DNA of 12,518 nucleotides. Source: Bacteroidales bacterium (GTDB taxonomy: Bacteria; Bacteroidota; Bacteroidia; Bacteroidales; Muribaculaceae). Of this stretch, positions 1 to 6,855 are shown in pieces; the first letter of the stretch is position 1, and each line of letters starts with the position of its first letter. Below the pieces are notes generated by a model, which worked only from the letters and a program-made list of their open reading frames with translations, was not told the DNA's origin and did not search any database. The stretch spans positions 1-12,518 of the forward strand of contig CAAGGJ010000014.1 of NCBI GenBank assembly GCA_900769345.1, read 5' to 3'. A program made the position numbers and the translations under genes.

Positions 1-3
1 ACT

Positions 4-77
4 GCTTCAATAGCTCAGTTGGTTAGAGCACCTGACTGTTAATCAGGGGGTCGTTGGTTCAAGTCCATCTTGAAGCG
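4..77 (+). tRNA. tRNA-Asn (anticodon GUU), first copy
   Basis: Decodes asparagine AAC/AAU codons. The 74-base cloverleaf can be read directly: a 7-bp acceptor stem GCTTCAA (4-10) with TTGAAGC (70-76), discriminator G77, the D-arm GCTCAGTTGGTTAGAGC, the anticodon stem CCTGA/TCAGG (31-35 with 43-47) and loop CTGTTAA with anticodon GTT at 38-40, and a T-arm containing GGTTCAAGTCC. The 3' CCA is not encoded (CAC follows), so it must be added after transcription. It is identical to the second copy that starts 95 bases downstream. Its promoter lies before the window start or too close to it to be seen. Confidence 0.97.
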
Positions 78-98
78 CACATAATAGTAAAGAACAAT

Positions 99-172
99 GC
101 TTCAATAGCTCAGTTGGTTAGAGCACCTGACTGTTAATCAGGGGGTCGTTGGTTCAAGTCCATCTTGAAGCG
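99..172 (+). tRNA. tRNA-Asn (anticodon GUU), second copy
   Basis: A second asparagine tRNA, identical over all 74 bases to the copy at 4-77, with the anticodon GTT at 133-135. The two are separated by an AT-rich 21-base spacer (78-98) that contains no promoter or terminator I can recognise, so they are probably made as one transcript and processed. CCA is not encoded (CAT follows). A hairpin terminator follows 10 bases downstream. Confidence 0.97.
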
Positions 173-182
173 CATAGAAAGA

Positions 183-216
183 AATCCTGTCAATCGCAAG
201 ATTGGTGGGATTTTTT
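183..216 (+). terminator. rho-independent terminator of the tRNA-Asn transcript
   Basis: The arms 183-195 and 200-212 form a 13-bp stem (three of the pairs are G-U) closed by a GCAA tetraloop at 196-199. The stem runs directly into a T-tract at 211-216, followed by a further T-rich stretch. Position and orientation fit the end of the tRNA pair. It reads only weakly as a terminator for the minus-strand gene at 328-1185, because that side has only TTTC runs. Bases 217-327 hold the 3' flank of the minus-strand gene; I see no gene there. Confidence 0.85.
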
Positions 217-327
217 ATTTTTTGCCCTACTTGGAAGTTCTGTATATATGGGGACGCCGATTGTCATCGGACCCGTCGGACCCGTTGGACAGTCAGACGA
301 AAGCAAAGCGGGCGGTCAGCCTCCAAT

Positions 328-1185
328 TCAGAATGTCAGCGATAGTGAGGCTTGCATACCTTGCGAGGTGGGCCTAATCGAGAACGCAGCGTTGCGCCTT
401 GCATCGTTGCCATAAAGCAGTCCGAGCACTTCGTTAACCGGGTCGATGAGAAACAATGTGATATTCCCCAACAGCTGCGACCCGAAGAGGCGCAAATCGT
501 TGTGCAAAATTTGTCGTTTGAGTTTATAGAACGCCTCACCCATTATTGCGCCCACAATGGGCGTAATGAAGAGGTCTTGATACGACGGGATTTCATTAAA
601 CGCCTCGATACCATATTCCCAAAACACGGTAGAAACACCAAATCCATATAGGAACGACTGCAAGGCATTGCACCCCTGAGTGCGTGCGCTCATATAATAC
701 GCCGCACCGCCATAGGGATGCAGCACATAATTGAAGATCCACTTATCCTTATCCCACACGGGTCCCTGCTTCACATGATTCCACCAACGCTCAAAGAGAG
801 GCGTCTCGCGAATCTCTTTCTTATTCCACGCCGTAGCATCTTCGGGCAAAAGTTCGAGCACACCAAGCGTCAACACACCCGCTGCATAGAGCGTGGCGGT
901 GTTTATAACCAACTTTTTCACATTGGGCATGCTCTCGCTTAGCGAGTAAGGCAAGTCGTAGAGTGTGGGCTTGAAAGGCGGCTTAATCACCGAGTCGGCA
1001 GCCAATTCGAGAGCAAAAGTCGGCAGCGAATCGCACTGCTGCTCGGCAATGCTGATTCCGTACGTGCTATCGCGCAACAACGATTTGCCGCTACAGCTAT
1101 CGCACGCCCAAGTGCCAACACTGCGCATCAGCAACAGCACGATTAGCACCGACTTCAAAAATATAGGTCTAATGTTGCGAGTCAT
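328..1185 (-). CDS. DUF3943 family exported protein
   Basis: A 285-residue protein of the Bacteroidetes DUF3943 family, whose function is not established. Family-like segments are HPYGG (156-160), YYMSAR (163-168) and the long conserved run EYGIEAFNE-IPSYQDLFITP-GAIMGE (190-217). The N-terminus is a signal peptide: basic residues, a hydrophobic stretch at about 12-20, and likely cleavage after TWA at 27. Mature protein would begin CDSC, a CxxC pair; the sequence before Cys28 is a poor lipobox, so I favour ordinary secretion over a lipoprotein. The C-terminus ends SLSLTF, with the terminal Phe common in outer-membrane proteins, so an envelope location is likely. The ATG at 1183-1185 directly precedes the signal peptide. 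No convincing promoter or terminator was found for it. It is transcribed away from the GH110 gene. Confidence 0.85.
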   Translation of the reverse strand: MTRNIRPIFLKSVLIVLLLMRSVGTWACDSCSGKSLLRDSTYGISIAEQQCDSLPTFALELAADSVIKPPFKPTLYDLPYSLSESMPNVKKLVINTATLYAAGVLTLGVLELLPEDATAWNKKEIRETPLFERWWNHVKQGPVWDKDKWIFNYVLHPYGGAAYYMSARTQGCNALQSFLYGFGVSTVFWEYGIEAFNEIPSYQDLFITPIVGAIMGEAFYKLKRQILHNDLRLFGSQLLGNITLFLIDPVNEVLGLLYGNDARRNAAFSIRPTSQGMQASLSLTF

Positions 1186-1213
1186 CGTTTAGTCTAAATA
1201 TTCCTTTTTTCAG

Positions 1214-1229
1214 CCTGCTATTAGGCAGG
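1214..1229. repeat. small inverted repeat in the divergent intergenic region
   Basis: CCTGC (1214-1218) and GCAGG (1225-1229) form a 5-bp dyad with a 6-base centre in the gap 1186-1453 between the divergent DUF3943 and GH110 genes. It could be an operator half-site pair or a hairpin in the 5' leader of the minus-strand gene. It is short enough to be chance. Confidence 0.3.
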
Positions 1230-1367
1230 TGTGCTAATTTACTAACAAATAGCATCAGCGCGGTGTTCTATTCTTCTCCAAAAAAAATGAAATTCGATAC
1301 GCGGGGCGTTTCAGAACACTTTTGGCGAAATTTCTGCACCGTAAATACTTCTCAAAGCATTTTAATT

Positions 1368-1398
1368 TTTGTTTCTATGCTAATTTTTACTTACTTTG
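1368..1398 (+). promoter_or_regulatory. putative Bacteroidetes-type promoter of the GH110 gene
   Basis: TTTG at 1368-1371, a 19-base spacer, then TTACTTTG at 1391-1398. This matches the known Bacteroidetes housekeeping pattern (TTTG, 19-21 bases, TAnnTTTG) with one mismatch in the -7 box. Transcription would begin near 1403-1405 and leave a roughly 50-base leader. It lies downstream of the alternative TTG start at 1322, so it argues for the ATG at 1454 as the real start. Confidence 0.55.
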
Positions 1399-1453
1399 TA
1401 ATCCCAAACCACAAGAATTTAACAAAAACCAAAAACCATATATCTACTTGTCT

Positions 1454-3229
1454 ATGTACCGTTACATTCTATTTCTGCTAACCATATTGCCGCTCTGCAT
1501 CCAGGCTGCGCCGGCAAAAGTTTACAATTTAAAGAACTATGGCGTAACGCCCCGTTCGGCAAATACGGCATCAGCCATCAATGCAGCTCTTGCCAAGATA
1601 AAGATGGAATCGAAAGGTCAAGAAGCGACCGTTCGCCTCGAAAAGGGCGTATATTACCTCTCACCCGACGATGCCCCCAACCGAATCTATTATATATCCA
1701 ATCACGACCAAGTGGTGCATCACCCCACCGGCGTTGCCATTGAGGGTTGGGAAGGTCTTACTTTCGATGGTGCAGGCAGCACTCTGCTTTGCGAGGGTCG
1801 TATGCTGCCCATGAGCATTGTGGGCTGCACCGACATCACCATTAAGAACCTTCACATCGACTTTGCCACTCCTCACATATCGCAAGTCACCATCCTCAGC
1901 AACGACGAAAACGGCATCACCTTCCGCCCATCGAGCGAAGTGAAATGGGAAATCGACGACCAAAAGCGATTCACCGCTCATGGCAAGGACTGGAGGCTGC
2001 ACTACTTCACAGGCATCGCTTTCGACGGCAACACTCACCATATAGTGCCACAAACCAGCGACTTGAGCATCAATCTCACCGATTGCACCAAGCAAGGCGA
2101 TGCAGTAAAGGCTCCTAACTGGAAGGACAGCCGCCTACCCGTGGGCACACGCGTGGCTCTTCGCTCCTACGACCGACCTCACCCCGCAGTGTTTATGGAA
2201 GCCGACACTCGCACCTTACTCAGCAACGTCGATGTTCACTATGCCGAAGGTATGGGTCTGGTGGCGCAGATGTGCACCGATATTCACCTCAACGGCTTCA
2301 ATGTGTGCATCGCCAAAGATTCGCAACGCTATTTCACCACCCAAGCCGATGCCACCCACTTTGTGCAATGCCGCGGCACGATTATGTCGGAAAACGGACT
2401 CTATGAGGGCATGATGGACGATGCAATCAATGTGCATGGCGTGTATCTGCGCGTGCGCGAACGCATCAACAATCGCACCCTCCGCTGCCGTTTTGAGCAT
2501 AACCAGTCGTTTGGCTACAAATGGGGCGAACCGGGCGATTCGGTGGTATTCGTTCGCTCAGCCACAATGGACCAACTGTCCTTCAGCGCTGCTATTCGCA
2601 GCATCAACACCGCCGGCGGCCCTATAGGAGGCACTGAAGAATATCTCATCACCCTCGACCGCGACATCCCTACCGAGGTGACTGAAAAAGAAGGCTATGG
2701 CATTGAAAATATCACTTGGACCCCCGAAGTGATGTTCTGCAACAGCACCGTGCGCAACAATCGCGCCCGCGGAGCCTTGTTCTCATCGCTTCGCCACACC
2801 GTGTGCGAGGACAATTTCTTCGATCACACATCGGGAACCGCCATACTGCTCTGCGGCGACTGCAACGGCTGGTATGAAAGCGGCCCCGTGCGCAATATCA
2901 TTATTCGCCGCAACCGTTTCCTCAATGCGCTTACCAATATGTTCCAATTTACCAACGCCGTGATTTCATTTTATCCCGAAATACCCAATATCAAGGAATC
3001 GAAAACCTATTTCCACGGTGGCTCGGAAAACGCCATCGTCATCAGCGAAAACATCTTTGAGACATTCGATTCGCCGCTTGTGTATGCCAAAAGCGTGGAC
3101 GGACTCGTGGTGCGCGACAACAAGGTGACTTATAACCACGACTTCAAACCATTCCATTGGAATCAAAAGTCGGTGCTGCTCGAACATTGCGGTCGCGCCA
3201 ATGTGCAAGAGTTCCCCGAAAGAAAATAA
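1454..3229 (+). CDS. GH110 family secreted alpha-1,3-galactosidase
   Basis: A 591-residue enzyme of glycoside hydrolase family 110, inverting exo-alpha-galactosidases that remove terminal alpha-1,3-galactose from blood group B or linear alpha-Gal structures. A signal peptide covers about residues 1-18 (cleavage near IQA/APA), so it acts in the periplasm or outside the cell. The rest is a right-handed beta-helix with family-typical segments: VHYAEGMGLVAQM (261-273), RYFTTQADATHF (292-303), GLYEGMMDDAINVHG (315-329), HTSGTAILLCGDCNGW (458-473) and NALTNMFQFTNAV (491-503). Asp299, Asp322 and Asp323 have the same spacing as the three catalytic-site aspartates I recall for the characterised Pseudoalteromonas enzyme (321, 344, 345). 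An in-frame extension to a TTG at 1322 exists, but it reads through the promoter and would bury the signal peptide, so I use the ATG at 1454. Linear versus branched specificity (B or A type) cannot be decided here. Confidence 0.92.
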   Translation: MYRYILFLLTILPLCIQAAPAKVYNLKNYGVTPRSANTASAINAALAKIKMESKGQEATVRLEKGVYYLSPDDAPNRIYYISNHDQVVHHPTGVAIEGWEGLTFDGAGSTLLCEGRMLPMSIVGCTDITIKNLHIDFATPHISQVTILSNDENGITFRPSSEVKWEIDDQKRFTAHGKDWRLHYFTGIAFDGNTHHIVPQTSDLSINLTDCTKQGDAVKAPNWKDSRLPVGTRVALRSYDRPHPAVFMEADTRTLLSNVDVHYAEGMGLVAQMCTDIHLNGFNVCIAKDSQRYFTTQADATHFVQCRGTIMSENGLYEGMMDDAINVHGVYLRVRERINNRTLRCRFEHNQSFGYKWGEPGDSVVFVRSATMDQLSFSAAIRSINTAGGPIGGTEEYLITLDRDIPTEVTEKEGYGIENITWTPEVMFCNSTVRNNRARGALFSSLRHTVCEDNFFDHTSGTAILLCGDCNGWYESGPVRNIIIRRNRFLNALTNMFQFTNAVISFYPEIPNIKESKTYFHGGSENAIVISENIFETFDSPLVYAKSVDGLVVRDNKVTYNHDFKPFHWNQKSVLLEHCGRANVQEFPERK

Positions 3230-3263
3230 CAAATCATACTTCAACAAATTTTTGCAATACTCC

Positions 3264-3301
3264 GAGCCGATGTCTGCGTTATGCAAGCATCGGCTCTTTT
3301 T
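3264..3301 (+). terminator. rho-independent terminator of the GH110 gene
   Basis: GAGCCGATG (3264-3272) pairs perfectly with CATCGGCTC (3288-3296). The pairing can extend inward through a G-U pair and TGC/GCA (3275-3277 with 3283-3285). A T-tract follows at 3297-3301. It sits 35 bases after the GH110 stop codon and separates that gene from the sugar-kinase operon. Confidence 0.88.
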
Positions 3302-3455
3302 CTGTTTGTTAACAATCATTAAACCATAAAGACTATTCAAAACAAGCCTCATTACACACTGCTATTTATCAGATTATTACACAAATAACACCTTAAAACA
3401 ATCAATATATTTTAAGAATATTAACCGAATTTAACTATATATTCACTGCCTAAAA
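3302..3455. other. AT-rich intergenic DNA before the kinase operon
   Basis: The gap 3230-3531 contains the GH110 terminator, this strongly AT-rich stretch, and the promoter of the kinase operon. I see no gene, RNA or clear repeat here. Curvature or a regulator site is possible but not shown. Confidence 0.5.
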
Positions 3456-3488
3456 ATTGCTCCTACCCATTGTTGATAACTAAATTTG
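3456..3488 (+). promoter_or_regulatory. putative promoter of the ROK-MFS-SIS operon
   Basis: TAAATTTG at 3481-3488 is a full match to the Bacteroidetes TAnnTTTG box. ATTG at 3456-3459 lies 21 bases upstream and is a one-mismatch version of the TTTG element. Transcription would start near 3493-3495, giving a leader of about 38 bases before the ATG at 3532. Confidence 0.7.
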
Positions 3489-3531
3489 TGATAGCAACAA
3501 AAGTATTAACCCTACATCACATAATAACACC

Positions 3532-4500
3532 ATGGCAGTAATAGCACTCGACTTAGGCGGAACCAAGATAGCCAGTGCCATCATCGACAGCGATGGCAAC
3601 ATAAGATATAAGCACAAAAACCTTTTGAGCGGGCGTCGTGGCCATGATGTGGGCAAACTGATTATCGAAAACATCAATCGACAATTAGAGAAAGCCTCCT
3701 ACCACAAAATCGACATCGAAGGCATAGGCGTATGCGTGCCGGGAAGCGTGAACCCCACTTCCCGACGCGTGTGGGCACCAAATATCCCCGAATGGGAAAA
3801 CTACCCTCTCGCTGAGGAGATTAAACAGCACATCAACGACCGCAGCATCGAGGTATATGTAGACAACGACCGCAGTTGCGCCATCTACGGAGAACTCTGG
3901 CAAGGCGCAGGTCGCGGATGCAAAAACTGCATTTTCATGGTGGTGGGCACAGGAATAGGAGCCGGAATAGTGATTGACGGACGCGTGCTTCATGGGCACA
4001 ACGACATAGTGGGAGCCACCGGTTGGATGGCGCTACAAACCCCATATATCCCCGACTATGCCCCTCAAGGCTGCCTCGAATACTACGCCTCGGGCATCGG
4101 CATCTGTGAGCGCGCCAAAGAAATGGTGCGTGCCGATAAAAGTTATCGCGGAGAATTGCGCCAGATGCCAATTTCGCGCATCACCACCCGACGTGTGTTC
4201 GAAGCCTTCAACCACGGCGACCACATAGCCAAAGCTGTTATCGACAAGGCTGTGGAGATGTGGGGTATGGCAACTGCCAACTTCGTGAGTCTGCTCAACC
4301 CAGAAAAAATCATTTGGGGCGGCGGCGTGTTTGGCTCTGCACGGCCACTCGTGGGCAGAATCTACGAAGAATCGAAGAAATGGGCACAACCGCTCTCTAT
4401 CAAGACCGTTAGCCTTGAAGCCACCATGCTCGACGGCGATGAAGTGATTCTCGGAGCCGCATTTTTGGCTCTGAATAAAGGCAAAGCAGAACTCAAATAA
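3532..4500 (+). CDS. atypical ROK-family sugar kinase
   Basis: A 322-residue ROK-family protein that probably phosphorylates a hexose or amino sugar in the cytoplasm. It starts directly at the phosphate-binding DLGGTK motif (7-12) and has no N-terminal helix-turn-helix, which points to a kinase and not a repressor. DND at 111-113 includes the expected catalytic base (Asp113). GTGIGAGIV (139-147), GCLEYYASG (180-188) and WGGGV (262-266) are other ROK landmarks. The usual GExGH motif is GATGW (161-165), and the CxCGxxGC zinc cluster is reduced to one cysteine (Cys181). The typical zinc site is therefore absent and the sugar pocket is altered, so the substrate cannot be named by analogy. It is the first gene of an operon with an MFS transporter 19 bases downstream and then a SIS protein. 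Confidence 0.85.
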   Translation: MAVIALDLGGTKIASAIIDSDGNIRYKHKNLLSGRRGHDVGKLIIENINRQLEKASYHKIDIEGIGVCVPGSVNPTSRRVWAPNIPEWENYPLAEEIKQHINDRSIEVYVDNDRSCAIYGELWQGAGRGCKNCIFMVVGTGIGAGIVIDGRVLHGHNDIVGATGWMALQTPYIPDYAPQGCLEYYASGIGICERAKEMVRADKSYRGELRQMPISRITTRRVFEAFNHGDHIAKAVIDKAVEMWGMATANFVSLLNPEKIIWGGGVFGSARPLVGRIYEESKKWAQPLSIKTVSLEATMLDGDEVILGAAFLALNKGKAELK

Positions 4501-4519
4501 ACCTTAACACAATAAATAT

Positions 4520-5674
4520 ATGCCAATGAAACCCCTACAGAAAAGTCACGCATTTGCAGCAGCTTGCTTCGGGATGATATTTTTCGGCATCACTATGGTG
4601 GCATTAGGGTCGGTTCTGCCCTCGCTGAGCCTGAAACTCGCACTCACCACCATGCAGAAAGCCACTTTGGCAAGCACCCTCACGGCGAGTATTCTTGCCG
4701 GCTCGGTGATTTTCGGCCCCGTATGCGACACTTACGGACATCGCACATTGTTTTTCAGCAGTTGCTTCGCTGTGGTGTCGGGTTTGGCGGGAATAGCCTT
4801 TGCGCCTTCCATGCAATGGCTTCTGCTCAGTTATGTGCTCATAGGCATAGGCGGCGGAGTGCTCAACGGACAGACCAACACCATCACCTCCGACCTCTTC
4901 GACGATGAAAGCACCCGCAACGCACGCCTGAGTCTGCTCGGAGCATTCTACGGCGTAGGCGCAATAGCCATAACCCTACTCGTGGGCACTTTGGGCGATA
5001 TTATCGACTATAAATATCTGCTTCTGAGCTTGGTGGTGCTGCTCGGCATAGGGTCGGCAGTCTGCTTCAAAGCACAATTCCCGGCACCCACTCATGCTCA
5101 GAGTTTTCCGCTTCGCGATGTGTTTCGTATGCTCCGCAGCCCGGCTTTGGTGGTGCTAAGCCTGGTGCTTCTCTTCGAAAGCAGCATCGAGAGCGTCACC
5201 AACAACCTTGTAACATCGTATTTCGCCGGAATGAAAGGCGTGGTGCTACTGCTCACGGTGATGATGGTGGCACTCACAGCCGCCCGATTCTTCCTCACCT
5301 GGCTATCGAAGCACATGAAGCCTAACACCATATTATATAGCTTCTTCGCTGTGCTGTTTGCCGGATTCGCGCTGCTACCCGTAGCCCGGAACATAGCCGT
5401 GGCAATGCTGGCTATGGTGCTGATAGGATTTGGCACGGCAGCCACCTATCCCATAGTGCTCGGACAACTCGGCACGCGTTTTAAACGCCTCTCGGGAACG
5501 GCTTTCGGCATTGCCATATCCATAGCCCTGGCCGGCAGTTCGCTCCTCAATGCCTTTGTGGGCGGTGTGCTGCTCCAATATTATCCTTATGTGATGATGG
5601 TGGCTGTGGTGGCTATGGGGGTGCTCTACCGCACCGGGGCTCGCATAGTGAAAGCGCGACAAAAACATAAATAA
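4520..5674 (+). CDS. MFS sugar transporter
   Basis: A 384-residue inner-membrane protein of the major facilitator superfamily with hydrophobic segments consistent with about 12 helices. The MFS motif A is visible as GPVCDTYGHR at 66-75, between helices 2 and 3. GGGVLNGQTN (111-120), in helix 4, resembles the glycine-rich segment of fucose/glucose permease-like carriers. The likely job is proton-coupled uptake of the sugar that the neighbouring ROK kinase phosphorylates; the substrate is not known. The gene lies between kinase and SIS genes with gaps of 19 and 45 bases and no terminator, so the three are probably cotranscribed. A second ATG six bases in (MKPLQ) is an equally plausible start. 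Confidence 0.87.
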   Translation: MPMKPLQKSHAFAAACFGMIFFGITMVALGSVLPSLSLKLALTTMQKATLASTLTASILAGSVIFGPVCDTYGHRTLFFSSCFAVVSGLAGIAFAPSMQWLLLSYVLIGIGGGVLNGQTNTITSDLFDDESTRNARLSLLGAFYGVGAIAITLLVGTLGDIIDYKYLLLSLVVLLGIGSAVCFKAQFPAPTHAQSFPLRDVFRMLRSPALVVLSLVLLFESSIESVTNNLVTSYFAGMKGVVLLLTVMMVALTAARFFLTWLSKHMKPNTILYSFFAVLFAGFALLPVARNIAVAMLAMVLIGFGTAATYPIVLGQLGTRFKRLSGTAFGIAISIALAGSSLLNAFVGGVLLQYYPYVMMVAVVAMGVLYRTGARIVKARQKHK

Positions 5675-5719
5675 ACTAAACCATTAACATAATAAAACTC
5701 AAAAAACATCTTAACTACT

Positions 5720-6481
5720 ATGTACGCAAAAGATTGGTTGAAAAACGCTCACGATGTGATGAACACCATCGAAGCAACACAAATGGAAAATGTGCGAAAA
5801 GCAGCAACAATAATGGCTGATGCCATAGAAAAAGGCCGTTGGGTACACACCTGGGGATGTGGCCATGCCACCATTCCTTGCGAAGAAATGTATCCTCGCA
5901 TTGGCGGTATTGTGGGATTTCACCCATTGTGCGAACTCCCGCTCACTTTCTTCACACAGATTATAGGCCAGATGGGCATACACCAATTCCTCTATCTCGA
6001 ACGCCTCGAAGGCTACGCCCAAGCCGTGATGAAGAACTACGAATTTTCGTCGGACGACTGTCTGTGGATATTCTCACACACCGGCATCAATGCCGTGAAC
6101 ATCGATATGGCTAACGAAGCCCACAAACGCGGCATGAAGGTGATAGTGTATGGCTCGGCAGGCTACACCGGCGATAAGCCGGGACGCCACTCCTGCGGCA
6201 AGAACTTGTTCCAACTCGCCGATGTGGTGGTCGACACCTGCGTGCCTCTGCAAGACGCTTCGGTCACAACCCGCAAGCAATTCGACAAAATTGGTCCGCT
6301 TTCAACCATGGGTTCGGTAACGCTGGTGTGGATGACCATCTGCACCGTGGTCGAAATCCTCGAAGAACGCGGGGTGAAGATTTTCATCAACCCCTCACAC
6401 AATGTTCCCGGCGACACCACAGCACAGCAACGCCTCGACGAAGCCATCGATGAATACAAGCGTCGCCTGAAAGTACTTTAG
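5720..6481 (+). CDS. SIS-domain sugar-phosphate protein, UPF0309-like
   Basis: A 253-residue protein with one SIS (sugar isomerase) domain, resembling the UPF0309 family often found near amino-sugar genes. SIS domains bind phosphosugars and occur in isomerases, etherases and regulators; the reaction for this family is not established to my knowledge. Landmarks are GCGHATIPCEE (46-56, GTGHS-type loop), ERLEGYA (94-100), SHTGINAVNIDMANEA (119-134, the phosphate-binding SxSG-type loop), and GRHSCGKNLFQLADVVVD (155-172). It is much shorter than AgaS-type two-SIS proteins and lacks the MurQ etherase signature. Third in the operon with ROK kinase and MFS carrier, it probably acts on the kinase product in the cytoplasm. 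No deaminase, deacetylase or aldolase follows, so the pathway is incomplete here. Confidence 0.83.
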   Translation: MYAKDWLKNAHDVMNTIEATQMENVRKAATIMADAIEKGRWVHTWGCGHATIPCEEMYPRIGGIVGFHPLCELPLTFFTQIIGQMGIHQFLYLERLEGYAQAVMKNYEFSSDDCLWIFSHTGINAVNIDMANEAHKRGMKVIVYGSAGYTGDKPGRHSCGKNLFQLADVVVDTCVPLQDASVTTRKQFDKIGPLSTMGSVTLVWMTICTVVEILEERGVKIFINPSHNVPGDTTAQQRLDEAIDEYKRRLKVL

Positions 6482-6640
6482 TCGACCACCCTCAGCGATA
6501 CTACCTATTTAGCTACAATAAAAATCGTGACGATGACCGCGTCTCTCCCCGCGCATCGCACTCCATTAGGACTCTGAGAGGAGCCGGAAAACCGCAAATT
6601 GATTGTTTTAGAGAGAACGGGAGAGATTTGTATTGTTTCC
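6482..6640 (+). other. structured 3' UTR of the ROK-MFS-SIS operon
   Basis: About 160 bases lie between the SIS stop codon and the terminator. No credible ORF occurs (the longest ATG frame seen, at 6535, has 14 codons). The stretch contains a GC-rich stem: CGATG (6531-6535) with CATCG (6554-6558) and CGCG (6538-6541) with CGCG (6550-6553), with a 2-base bulge. Purine-rich GAGAG runs follow. It could be a plain 3' UTR or the source of a small RNA. Confidence 0.45.
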
Positions 6641-6691
6641 TACTTTGGTAAGCACTTCTCCGGAAAAGGCTTACCAAAGTAACTTTTTTTT
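6641..6691 (+). terminator. strong rho-independent terminator of the sugar-kinase operon
   Basis: A perfect 13-bp stem, 6641-6653 with 6669-6681 (TACTTTGGTAAGC and its complement), has a 15-base loop and is followed by an 8-T tract at 6684-6691. On the minus strand no T-run follows the hairpin, so it should work only rightward. Confidence 0.93.
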
Positions 6692-6787
6692 GGCACGTTT
6701 TGCAGCATTATGCTTTGATCTCCGTCTTCTGCGATGGCAAAAAAGTTGCACTATTTTACGAAATGCTTATAACTTCCTACGATATCC

Positions 6788-6818
6788 TTTGAAGAATAAT
6801 AAATAGGTGTTAAATTTG
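6788..6818 (+). promoter_or_regulatory. putative promoter of susC-susD
   Basis: TTTG at 6788-6791, a 19-base spacer and TAAATTTG at 6811-6818 form a full match to the Bacteroidetes promoter pattern. Transcription would start near 6823-6825 and give an unusually long leader of about 420 bases before the susC ATG at 7246. I found no better match closer to susC. Confidence 0.65.
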
Positions 6819-6824
6819 GCACCA

Positions 6825-6855
6825 CAAAGCTAAAAATGCATAAAGTCTGTTCAAA
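6825..6855 (-). promoter_or_regulatory. opposite-facing promoter match
   Basis: Read on the minus strand: TTTG (6855-6852), 19 bases, TAGCTTTG (6832-6825), again a full pattern match. It would start RNA near 6818-6820 running leftward, antisense to the 3' end of the sugar-kinase operon. No minus-strand gene lies in that direction until the DUF3943 gene, so it may make an antisense RNA, or it may be part of a palindromic regulator site. Confidence 0.4.

Noticed and set aside
268..290. Tandem 9-base repeat CGGACCCGT (two copies plus a partial third) downstream of the DUF3943 stop
   Set aside because: Only two exact copies, no hairpin or T-tract to make it a terminator, and no coding role. Probably a small slippage duplication.
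149..415. Plus-strand ORF overlapping the second tRNA and its terminator
   Set aside because: It runs through the tRNA-Asn gene and hairpin terminator and then opposite the DUF3943 gene; it resembles no family.
1322..1453. In-frame N-terminal extension of the GH110 gene from a TTG codon
   Set aside because: It reads through the predicted promoter, encodes AT-rich low-quality sequence, and places the clear signal peptide 44 residues inside the protein.
4564..4908. Histidine- and arginine-rich ORF inside the MFS gene, and similar long antisense ORFs in the GH110, kinase and SIS genes
   Set aside because: These are frame shadows of well-supported genes, with compositional bias and no recognisable domains.
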